NCBI GenBank assembly: GCA_002785065.1
Contig: PFLI01000006.1
Coordinates: 1-6,637, forward strand
Source: Candidatus Roizmanbacteria bacterium CG_4_10_14_0_8_um_filter_33_9
GTDB lineage: Bacteria; Patescibacteriota; Microgenomatia; UBA1406; GWC2-37-13
Reading direction: 5' to 3'
Length of the DNA stretch: 6,637 bases
The translations under genes were made by a program, and so were the position numbers. The notes under the pieces are model-generated. The model did not search any database. It worked only from the letters and a program-made list of their open reading frames with translations, and was not told the origin of the DNA. Positions 1 through 5,064 of this stretch are shown one piece after another; positions within the stretch are counted from its first letter, which is position 1, and the number at the start of each line of letters is the position of its first letter.

Positions 1-16
1 TGGGGATAAAGTAAAT

Positions 17-21
17 AAGGA
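17..21 (+). promoter_or_regulatory. Shine-Dalgarno sequence of the first gene
   Basis: AAGGA lies 7 nt before the ATG at 29 and supports that start. It is one of the few recognisable ribosome binding sites in the window; most other genes have none. The reading frame is also open upstream to the window edge but has no ATG, GTG or TTG there, so 29 is the only start visible. Confidence 0.6.
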
Positions 22-28
22 CGAACTA

Positions 29-538
29 ATGGCGGAAAAAAAGTCACTCTTCTCTTTAAAACAGTACAAAAGTGAATATGAAGGATTAATAAAAGAAATT
101 GATCACATTGAGGGAATTGTACTCCTTGAAGTAACTCAAGAAGAACAAAAAAATTGCGCATATTTTACCGGTGAAGTTGTTGAAATCAACAAACAGAAAC
201 TCAAACTGAAAGTCGGTAAAGGAAAGGTGTTTGATGTAAAGGATATTTCTGTTGATTTCGGCGGTCCGGTTGTTTTTCAAAAAGAAAATCCAAACATCCT
301 TACTGAGGAAGAAATTAATAAAAAAGTGTATTGTAGCCGAAAACTGTTAGGATACGAACAGATGAAAATAGAAGCATTGGGAGCAGTGGGAATAATTTCT
401 CTTCATTCTCTTCCGGAGGACTCTAGTATTCCATTTGCACAAATTAGCGAAATAAAACAGTGGGATGAACTTGTGTCTTCCTCTTTTCTCTATTGCATAG
501 CGGACAAAAAGAGTAGTAAAATATACTTTTATAGTTAA
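29..538 (+). CDS. Hypothetical protein, 169 aa, cytoplasmic
   Basis: I do not recognise the family. The protein has no signal peptide or membrane segment. It is rich in Lys and Glu at the N-terminus and looks beta-rich in the middle (about residues 45-85, alternating hydrophobic and charged residues), followed by a helix-like stretch around 92-118 and a Ser/Phe/Tyr-rich C-terminus. Three isolated cysteines (43, 102, 156) form no metal motif. The ATG at 29 is preceded by AAGGA at good spacing. The frame stays open upstream to the window edge without another start codon, so a longer protein beginning outside the window cannot be fully excluded. The stop is 8 bp from the S41 protease start, so the two are probably co-transcribed. 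This may mean a shared function, but nothing in the sequence shows which. Confidence 0.8.
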   Translation: MAEKKSLFSLKQYKSEYEGLIKEIDHIEGIVLLEVTQEEQKNCAYFTGEVVEINKQKLKLKVGKGKVFDVKDISVDFGGPVVFQKENPNILTEEEINKKVYCSRKLLGYEQMKIEALGAVGIISLHSLPEDSSIPFAQISEIKQWDELVSSSFLYCIADKKSSKIYFYS

Positions 539-546
539 AACAATTT

Positions 547-1821
547 ATGATTAATGCAAAAAAAATTACCAATATTCTTCTTGGTATTTCACTAGTTGTT
601 CTACTTTTTGGTTCAGGGTATAAGTTAGGTGAATTTAAAACAGCATCTTCTAAGATAGAACGCAGCGATTACAATGTGTTAAACAGCGCTCCAAAATCAG
701 CTTCAACCCGTGCACAAGTAAAAAATATTGATTTTGGTCTTTTTTGGGATACCTGGGACAAAATAGAACAAAAGTATGTTGATAAGAAAAAAGTTGATCC
801 GCAAAAAATGTTTTATGGTGCTATAAAAGGAATGGTTGCATCGGTTGACGATCCCTATACTTTTTTTCTTACTCCTGATGAAAATAAGCAGTCAAAAGAT
901 GATTTAGGAGGAAAGTTTGAAGGGATCGGTGCCCAACTCGGATTAAAAGCAAACCGTATTGTTATTATTTCTCCCTTAAAAGACTCACCTGCGATGAAAG
1001 CAGGAATAGTAGCAGGCGATTTGATAGTTAAGGTAAATGATGAGTTAACAAAAGATTGGACACTATCTCAAGCAGTTTCAAAAATACGGGGAGAAAAGGG
1101 AACGAAGGTAAAACTCACTCTTGATCGAAATGGTAAAGAAATAACCGTCGAGGTAACTCGGGACGTTATTCGAGTAGAGTCGGTTGAACTTAAGCTGGAT
1201 GAAAAATTGAGTACTTGTACAAGTAGCTGTGATCAGGTGGCATATTTGAAATTAAATCAGTTTGGTGAAAACACGGTAGATGAATGGGAAATAAAAGTTG
1301 CCGATATTAAACATGCATGGGAAGCAAAAAAAATAAAAGGAATGGTTCTTGATTTGCGCGGCAATCCGGGTGGTTATTTGGAAAGTTCCGTCTATCTTGC
1401 AGGAGAATTTTTACCAAAGGGGAAAATTGTTGTTAAGCAGGAATCGACCAGTTTGGAAAACAAAAACTATACTGTGATGCGAACCGGTAGCTTACTTGAT
1501 ATTCCACTCGTTGTATTGGTTGACAAAGGCTCAGCTTCCGCAGCGGAGATTTTAAGCGGAGCACTTCGCGATCATAAACGAGCAATTTTAGTTGGCGAAA
1601 AAACGTTTGGAAAAGGCTCAGTTCAGGAAGCTTTGGATTTGAAAAATGGAGCAGGACTTCACGTTACTATTGCGAAGTGGATTTTGCCAAACGGAGATCG
1701 GATTAATCATAAAGGGATAGAGCCTCTCTATACTGTGGAGAATAAGATTCCTGAAGGAAATACACAGACTCGAGAACTTGATGCGCAACTTGACAAAGCA
1801 ATTGAAGAAGTTTTAAAATAA
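547..1821 (+). CDS. ctpA: Carboxyl-terminal-processing protease (peptidase S41), membrane-anchored
   Basis: This is a serine protease of the CtpA/CtpB/Prc family, which cleaves proteins from their C-terminus outside the cytoplasmic membrane. Seen in sequence: an N-terminal hydrophobic segment (about 8-23) acting as anchor or uncleaved signal; a linker to about 60; the S41 N-terminal helical part with DDPYTFFLTP (101-110); a PDZ domain (about 122-205) with an FEGIGAQLG carboxylate-binding loop; and the catalytic core with LRGNPGG (270-276), GSASAAE (nucleophile Ser331) and GEKTFGKG (general base Lys356), plus Gln360. The 25-residue Ser-Lys spacing and the Gln four residues later match the B. 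subtilis CtpB triad. At 424 aa it is normal for the family. A Cys pair (224, 228) just after the PDZ is unusual. The ATG has no Shine-Dalgarno sequence and follows the previous stop by 8 bp, suggesting translational coupling or a very short leader. Confidence 0.95.
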   Translation: MINAKKITNILLGISLVVLLFGSGYKLGEFKTASSKIERSDYNVLNSAPKSASTRAQVKNIDFGLFWDTWDKIEQKYVDKKKVDPQKMFYGAIKGMVASVDDPYTFFLTPDENKQSKDDLGGKFEGIGAQLGLKANRIVIISPLKDSPAMKAGIVAGDLIVKVNDELTKDWTLSQAVSKIRGEKGTKVKLTLDRNGKEITVEVTRDVIRVESVELKLDEKLSTCTSSCDQVAYLKLNQFGENTVDEWEIKVADIKHAWEAKKIKGMVLDLRGNPGGYLESSVYLAGEFLPKGKIVVKQESTSLENKNYTVMRTGSLLDIPLVVLVDKGSASAAEILSGALRDHKRAILVGEKTFGKGSVQEALDLKNGAGLHVTIAKWILPNGDRINHKGIEPLYTVENKIPEGNTQTRELDAQLDKAIEEVLK

Positions 1822-1833
1822 ATGTCACAAATT

Positions 1834-1895
1834 TGTCATCCCGATGAAAATCGGGATCCATGACTGAATAGATTCCGGCTTTCACCGGAATGACA
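1834..1895 (+). repeat. Two-hairpin palindromic element (TGTCAT family), intergenic copy
   Basis: This 62-bp element fills most of the gap between the two proteases. Outer ends are TGTCAT (1834-1839) and ATGACA (1890-1895). Inside are two perfect hairpins: ATCCCGAT (1838-1845), loop GAAA, ATCGGGAT (1850-1857); and ATTCCGG (1872-1878), 6-nt loop, CCGGAAT (1885-1891). A second member with the same ends and layout lies inside the glycosyltransferase (5724-5811). The overall form resembles the dispersed palindromic or MITE-like elements known from other bacteria. It may also serve as a transcription stop for ctpA, although no T-tract follows at once. Confidence 0.9.
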
Positions 1896-1918
1896 TGACA
1901 TATTATTTATTACATATT
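1890..1918 (+). promoter_or_regulatory. Possible promoter of the HtrA gene, -35 formed by the repeat end
   Basis: ATGACA (1890-1895, 5 of 6 consensus) and CATATT (1913-1918, 4 of 6) are separated by 17 nt. The -10 ends 7 nt before the ATG at 1926, so the transcript would begin at or next to the start codon. The -35 is the terminal inverted repeat of the palindromic element. AT-richness makes chance matches likely, so support is moderate at best. Confidence 0.35.
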
Positions 1919-1925
1919 TTATTTT

Positions 1926-3086
1926 ATGAAACGTCTCATATTTCTTATTGCTTTTACTATTCTTGTTCTATCTGTTGGACAGACATATCATCTTCTTCCC
2001 CAAATTAATCTTGAACAGTATTTCAATAAAACCACAACCAAAGTAGGTGGACTTACTGGAAAGATAGAAAAACAGAATGTTGTATATGAGGAATCAGTAG
2101 TAACAAAAGTCATTGAAGAGTCCTTACCTTCTGTAGTTACAGTTGGTATTGTGAAAACAACACAAAACAGTGGATTTTTGCAGATAGACCCATTTAATCC
2201 ATTTGGAGGTTTTAAGCAAATTCCAGGTCAGAAGACTAAAATAGATCAAAATATCGGAAGCGGTTTTATTATATCGTCCGATGGACTTATTATTACCAAC
2301 AAACATGTTGTATCAGATATTGAAGCTGGTTATAAAATATTAACCAATGACGAAAAAAAATATGAAGTTGAAAAAATATATAGGGATCCTTTAAATGATT
2401 TGGCCATTTTGAAAATAAATGCATCGGGATTAAAAGCTCTTCCCTTGGGCGATTCATCAGCAGTAAAGCTAGGCCAAATTGCAATAGCAATCGGAACTCC
2501 ACTTGGTGAATTTACGAACACGGTAACAACAGGTATTATCTCAGGTCTTGGCCGCGGAATTACTGCAGGCTCTCCCTTTGAAGGAGCTGTTGAAAAATTA
2601 GATAACGTAATTCAAACAGATGCGGCAATCAGCCCGGGAAACTCCGGTGGCCCGTTACTTAATTCAAAAGGACAGGTTGTTGGGGTAAATGCTGCGATTG
2701 CACAAGATGGCCAGAATATTGGCTTTGCAATTCCGGTTAATGTCGTAAAAGATCTTATTGATTCATTTAATAAACGCGGTGGTAGTTTTGATATTCCCTA
2801 TTTAGGAATTCGGTATCAAATACTTGACCTTAAAACAGCAATTGCCAATGAATTAGTTGAAGGAGCATATGTTCAATCGATAGTTGAAGGATCTCCAGCT
2901 GAAAAAGCCGGAATAAAAGAGGAGGATATTATTACTGAGTTTGGCGGAGTTAAGGTCAAGAGTGGTGGAAAAGAGGAGTTGAATATACTCATTAGTGAGC
3001 ATAAAGTTGGTGAAACTGTGAAGGTAAAACTTTGGAGAAATGGAGAGGTGAAGGAAATAAACGTGACGCTTGAGGCATACAAATAA
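1926..3086 (+). CDS. htrA: HtrA/DegP-type serine protease with one PDZ domain
   Basis: This is a trypsin-like (S1C) protease that degrades or refolds misfolded extracytoplasmic proteins. An N-terminal hydrophobic segment (about 3-20) anchors or exports it. The protease domain spans about 55-285. The catalytic triad is complete: His127 in TNKHVV, Asp158 in NDLAIL and Ser240 in GNSGGP. The oxyanion and substrate loops IGTPLGEF (189-196) and QTDAAISPGNS (230-240) are typical. A Phe/Pro/Gly-rich LA-loop-like region precedes the core (about 82-105). One PDZ domain follows (about 291-384), including YLGIRY and the GSPAEKAGIKEEDII signature. At 386 aa it is a standard single-PDZ HtrA. The ATG at 1926 has no Shine-Dalgarno sequence; a weak promoter box sits just upstream. 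It follows the S41 protease, so two PDZ proteases of the same compartment are neighbours. Confidence 0.95.
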   Translation: MKRLIFLIAFTILVLSVGQTYHLLPQINLEQYFNKTTTKVGGLTGKIEKQNVVYEESVVTKVIEESLPSVVTVGIVKTTQNSGFLQIDPFNPFGGFKQIPGQKTKIDQNIGSGFIISSDGLIITNKHVVSDIEAGYKILTNDEKKYEVEKIYRDPLNDLAILKINASGLKALPLGDSSAVKLGQIAIAIGTPLGEFTNTVTTGIISGLGRGITAGSPFEGAVEKLDNVIQTDAAISPGNSGGPLLNSKGQVVGVNAAIAQDGQNIGFAIPVNVVKDLIDSFNKRGGSFDIPYLGIRYQILDLKTAIANELVEGAYVQSIVEGSPAEKAGIKEEDIITEFGGVKVKSGGKEELNILISEHKVGETVKVKLWRNGEVKEINVTLEAYK

Positions 3087-3093
3087 GTATCTA

Positions 3094-3122
3094 TTGACAA
3101 AATAGACTATAGGATATATAAT
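3094..3122 (+). promoter_or_regulatory. Perfect consensus sigma-70 promoter before the 98-aa gene
   Basis: TTGACA (3094-3099), a 17-nt spacer and TATAAT (3117-3122) match the housekeeping consensus at all 12 positions. The -10 ends 8 nt before the ATG at 3131, placing the predicted transcription start about 0-2 nt from the start codon, so the mRNA would be essentially leaderless. No Shine-Dalgarno sequence is present. This is the strongest promoter in the window. Confidence 0.85.
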
Positions 3123-3130
3123 TATAAAAT

Positions 3131-3427
3131 ATGATCGCTCATTCTTGGAGAGATGGGCTTTATCCAAATCCTGATTTTTTATTAGAACCAGATACAAATA
3201 TTCTTGGTTCAGTTACTATTGCTCGATTTCTTACCGCACTACATTGGCAATTACAGGGAAGAAGGAAATTCATAGATGATGGGCAACCTAGAGATTATAA
3301 TAGGGAATATGCACTTGCAGCTTTTGAACAGGAATGGAACAGAACAAATAATAGAATCATAGGTCTGGAAGTTTTGGCTATTTTTTTGGCAATAGCTGTT
3401 AGTCCTGCTATAGTACCATCCCCATAA
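3131..3427 (+). CDS. Hypothetical protein, 98 aa, hydrophobic C-terminus
   Basis: I do not recognise this family. Residues 1-72 are soluble, with three Trp (6, 39, 69) and a helix-like stretch around 25-43 (SVTIARFLTALHWQLQG). A hydrophobic segment at about 76-95 ends in VPSP and could be a C-terminal membrane anchor, leaving the N-terminal part in the cytoplasm. Composition differs from the neighbours: eight Arg against one Lys in a window of Lys-rich proteins. This hints at a different origin or a nucleic-acid or lipid contact role, but is not proof. The gene is supported by the perfect consensus promoter 8 nt upstream of its ATG. It ends 30 bp before the RNase H gene, which has its own -10 box, so the two may be transcribed together and separately. 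No function is proposed. Confidence 0.7.
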   Translation: MIAHSWRDGLYPNPDFLLEPDTNILGSVTIARFLTALHWQLQGRRKFIDDGQPRDYNREYALAAFEQEWNRTNNRIIGLEVLAIFLAIAVSPAIVPSP

Positions 3428-3451
3428 CAAATACTGTGCATATATTATAAT
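3424..3451 (+). promoter_or_regulatory. Probable promoter of the RNase H gene
   Basis: A perfect TATAAT (3446-3451) ends 6 nt before the ATG at 3458, which predicts transcription starting at the start codon. The best -35 is ATAACA (3424-3429, 4 of 6) with a 16-nt spacer; it overlaps the stop codon of the preceding gene. No Shine-Dalgarno sequence is seen. Confidence 0.55.
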
Positions 3452-3457
3452 TGAGTT

Positions 3458-3877
3458 ATGATTCTTTCTATTTATACAGATGGCGGTTCAAAAGGCAATC
3501 CAGGTCCTGCTTCAATTGGAATTGCTTTTTATTTAGACAAGAAAATAATTCATACTTATCGTGAAGATTTGGGCGTTAAAACTAACAACGAAGCAGAATA
3601 TTTTGCAGTAATGAGTGCACATCGTCAAATTAACGAATTAACTAACTCACTGATTATTCAACTTGATAAGATAAAAAAAATACAATTCTTTTCCGACTCG
3701 AGTTTGGTCGTAAATCAATTAAATGGTTTGTTTAAAGTTAAGCAACCCCATATTCGTGAGTTTGTATTTAAGATACGGGTACTTGAACAAGAAATTAATA
3801 TTCCAATAACATATACATATATTCCCCGGGAAAAAAATACTATTGCGGATGCGCTCGTGAATAATCTGTATAAATAA
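3458..3877 (+). CDS. rnhA: Ribonuclease HI family protein
   Basis: It hydrolyses the RNA strand of RNA-DNA hybrids (Okazaki primers, R-loops) in the cytoplasm using two metal ions. The RNase H fold is clear. All four acidic catalytic residues are visible: Asp8 in YTDGGSKGNPGP, Glu45 in TNNEAEY, Asp80 in FFSDSSLVV and Asp131 in NTIADALVN. At 139 aa it is slightly short compared with E. coli RNase HI (155 aa). It lacks the basic Trp-rich protrusion, and has YIPREKN where the E. coli enzyme has the His-containing flexible loop. This resembles the short, archaeal-like branch of the family that is common in many bacteria. The ATG is preceded by TATAAT 6 nt away and no Shine-Dalgarno sequence. Confidence 0.92.
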   Translation: MILSIYTDGGSKGNPGPASIGIAFYLDKKIIHTYREDLGVKTNNEAEYFAVMSAHRQINELTNSLIIQLDKIKKIQFFSDSSLVVNQLNGLFKVKQPHIREFVFKIRVLEQEINIPITYTYIPREKNTIADALVNNLYK

Positions 3878-3879
3878 TT

Positions 3880-3941
3880 CAAATCTCAAATTTCAAAAAT
3901 CAAATCTGCATTTAAACATTTAATATATATTTGACTTTTGA
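3880..3941. repeat. A/T-rich degenerate repeat between RNase H and tatD
   Basis: The intergenic gap starts with CAAATCTCAAAT (3880-3891) followed by further CAAA-type units, and ends with ATTTGACTTTTGA (3929-3941), partly the inverse of the first half. Both motifs recur exactly inside tatD: CAAATCTCAAAT at 4220-4231, and the reverse complement TCAAAAGTCAAAT at 4172-4184. Shared 12- and 13-bp words within 300 bp suggest a repeat family, although such AT-rich words arise by chance more easily than GC-rich ones. Confidence 0.55.
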
Positions 3942-3959
3942 CATTTAAGTTTTGATATT
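3931..3959 (+). promoter_or_regulatory. Probable promoter of tatD
   Basis: TTGACT (3931-3936, 5 of 6) and GATATT (3954-3959, 4 of 6) are 17 nt apart, and the -10 ends 6 nt before the ATG at 3966. The predicted transcript is leaderless. The -35 lies in the repeat-like sequence. An alternative TTGACA at 3938-3943 is too close to the -10 to pair with it. Confidence 0.45.
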
Positions 3960-3965
3960 TTTCTT

Positions 3966-4853
3966 ATGTTTGATACCCATTGTCATCTCAACTTCAAACG
4001 ATTTAAGAACTCTATTCCCGAAGTGATTCAACGCGCACAAGCTGCAGGAGTTACCGGAATTATTATTCCGGGAACAGATCTTTACACCTCTAAGGTGTCA
4101 GTCGAATTGTCAAATCAATACGAAGGTGTATTTTCGGCGGTTGGAATACACCCGCACCACGCTATACAATATCAAAAGTCAAATGTCCCCACTTCACCAA
4201 AGGTTCCGTTAGGGGTAAGCAAATCTCAAATCTACAAATCAAAACTCAAAAGCAATATTGAAGAACTGAAAAGATTATTAACACATCCAAAAGTTGTGGC
4301 GGTGGGGGAAGTGGGACTTGATACATTTCAATACACAAATACCAAATACCAAACGTATCAAATTAATGCTGAATTTATCGAGGCTCAAAAACAACTCCTT
4401 GTTGAACAAATAAAACTGGCTTTGGAATATGACAAAAGCTTGATTCTTCACAATAGGGAAGCAAAAGAAGACTTATTACCTCTTCTTGAAAAACACTGGG
4501 ACAAAAAACTTGAAGGAAAAACAGTATTTCACTGTTGCGAACCGGATATAGAACTGCTTGAATTTGCCCAAAAACACGGCATTTTCATCGGTGTTGATGG
4601 AGATGTGACGTATGGAGCAGAAAAAGCAGAATTTATTAAAAAAGTTCCCCTAGAAATGCTTGTTGTTGAAACAGATTCACCGTATTTGTTACCAGAACCG
4701 CTACGAACAAAAAAAGAATATCCAAATGAACCTAAAAATATACCTTTTATTCTGCAAAAGGTAGTCGATTTGAAAGGAGAAACAATAGTGTCTGTAAAAA
4801 AAATTATTGAGGAAAATACCAAAACTCTTTTTCAGTTACCAAAAAATAAGTGA
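3966..4853 (+). CDS. tatD: TatD family metal-dependent deoxyribonuclease
   Basis: TatD proteins are cytoplasmic TIM-barrel nucleases (amidohydrolase superfamily) with 3'-5' exonuclease activity, linked to DNA repair or turnover. The metal-binding residues are all present: His5 and His7 in THCHL, Glu115 in GEVGLD, His162 in LHNRE, His189 in FHCC and Asp237 in ETDSPY. Other family marks are AVGIHPHHA (58-66) and NEPKNIPFILQKV (254-266). At 295 aa it is about 30 residues longer than typical 260-aa members. The excess lies mainly at about 68-97, between AVGIHPH and the helix before HPKVVAVGE. This stretch is Lys/Ser-rich and encoded by repeat-like DNA also found in the gap upstream. It sits in a surface loop region, so activity is probably kept. 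The 3' end overlaps the minus-strand membrane-protein gene by 18 bp, tail to tail. Confidence 0.94.
   Translation: MFDTHCHLNFKRFKNSIPEVIQRAQAAGVTGIIIPGTDLYTSKVSVELSNQYEGVFSAVGIHPHHAIQYQKSNVPTSPKVPLGVSKSQIYKSKLKSNIEELKRLLTHPKVVAVGEVGLDTFQYTNTKYQTYQINAEFIEAQKQLLVEQIKLALEYDKSLILHNREAKEDLLPLLEKHWDKKLEGKTVFHCCEPDIELLEFAQKHGIFIGVDGDVTYGAEKAEFIKKVPLEMLVVETDSPYLLPEPLRTKKEYPNEPKNIPFILQKVVDLKGETIVSVKKIIEENTKTLFQLPKNK
4172..4250. repeat. Repeat-like insertion inside tatD
   Basis: This in-frame segment encodes about residues 69-95, absent from a minimal TatD. It begins with TCAAAAGTCAAAT (4172-4184) and ends with CAAATCTCAAAT (4220-4231) plus related CAAA units to about 4250. A middle part bounded by CCCC and GGGG (4187-4216) contains the small palindrome ACCAAAGGT. 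Its two flanking words both occur in the 3880-3941 gap. Boundaries are approximate. Confidence 0.55.
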
Positions 4854-5030
4854 GGTTACGACTCCAAATACAATTCCTGCATCATATGATTTCATATACC
4901 AGCCAAAAATACCTCCTAAAATAAAAAGGCCGATCATGGAAAATGTATCAAACCAATCGCGGATTTGAATAGCAAAATGGATAACCATGACGTAAACAAT
5001 CGAGATAACGATATACATAAAAAGATCCAT
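4836..5030 (-). CDS. Small integral membrane protein, 64 aa
   Basis: The protein is almost entirely hydrophobic: predicted helices at about 3-22, 30-46 and 50-64, with a short polar loop IRDWFDTF (23-30) between the first two and WYMKSYDAG (44-52) between the second and third. I cannot name the family. The pattern is that of a small multi-span protein of unknown role. It is considered real because it has a coherent three-helix pattern, a TATACT box ending 6 nt before its ATG (same spacing as other genes here), and it fills an otherwise empty gap. It runs tail to tail into tatD, sharing 18 bp, and lies 34 bp after the glycosyltransferase stop on the same strand, so it could be read from that gene's transcript too. 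No Shine-Dalgarno sequence is seen. Confidence 0.7.
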   Translation of the reverse strand: MDLFMYIVISIVYVMVIHFAIQIRDWFDTFSMIGLFILGGIFGWYMKSYDAGIVFGVVTSLIFW

Positions 5031-5036
5031 AAGATT

Positions 5037-5042
5037 AGTATA
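5037..5042 (-). promoter_or_regulatory. Probable -10 box of the small membrane protein gene
   Basis: On the minus strand TATACT (5042 to 5037), directly preceded by TG, ends 6 nt before the ATG at 5030. No good -35 is found at 16-18 nt. It predicts a leaderless transcript. Confidence 0.45.
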
Positions 5043-5064
5043 CAGGGAATTAAGAATTTAGAGT

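Noticed and set aside
1703..1885. Minus-strand 60-codon frame starting in the palindromic element
   Set aside because: It runs through the repeat and the 3' end of ctpA, with no recognisable domain or start signal.
1834..1895. Palindromic element as a plain intrinsic terminator
   Set aside because: No T-tract directly follows either hairpin, and the same structure lies inside a translated gene, so a repeat element is the better description.
2853..3197. 114-codon minus-strand open frame across the end of htrA and the promoter at 3094-3122
   Set aside because: It is antisense to well-supported coding sequence and a perfect plus-strand promoter, and its Phe/Ser/Tyr-rich translation is typical of antisense reading.
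4318..4362. ATACCAAATACCAAA direct repeat in tatD (YTNTKYQTYQ) as another insertion
   Set aside because: Some TatD proteins have a segment of similar length here, so only the codon pattern is suspicious. The evidence is too weak to call.
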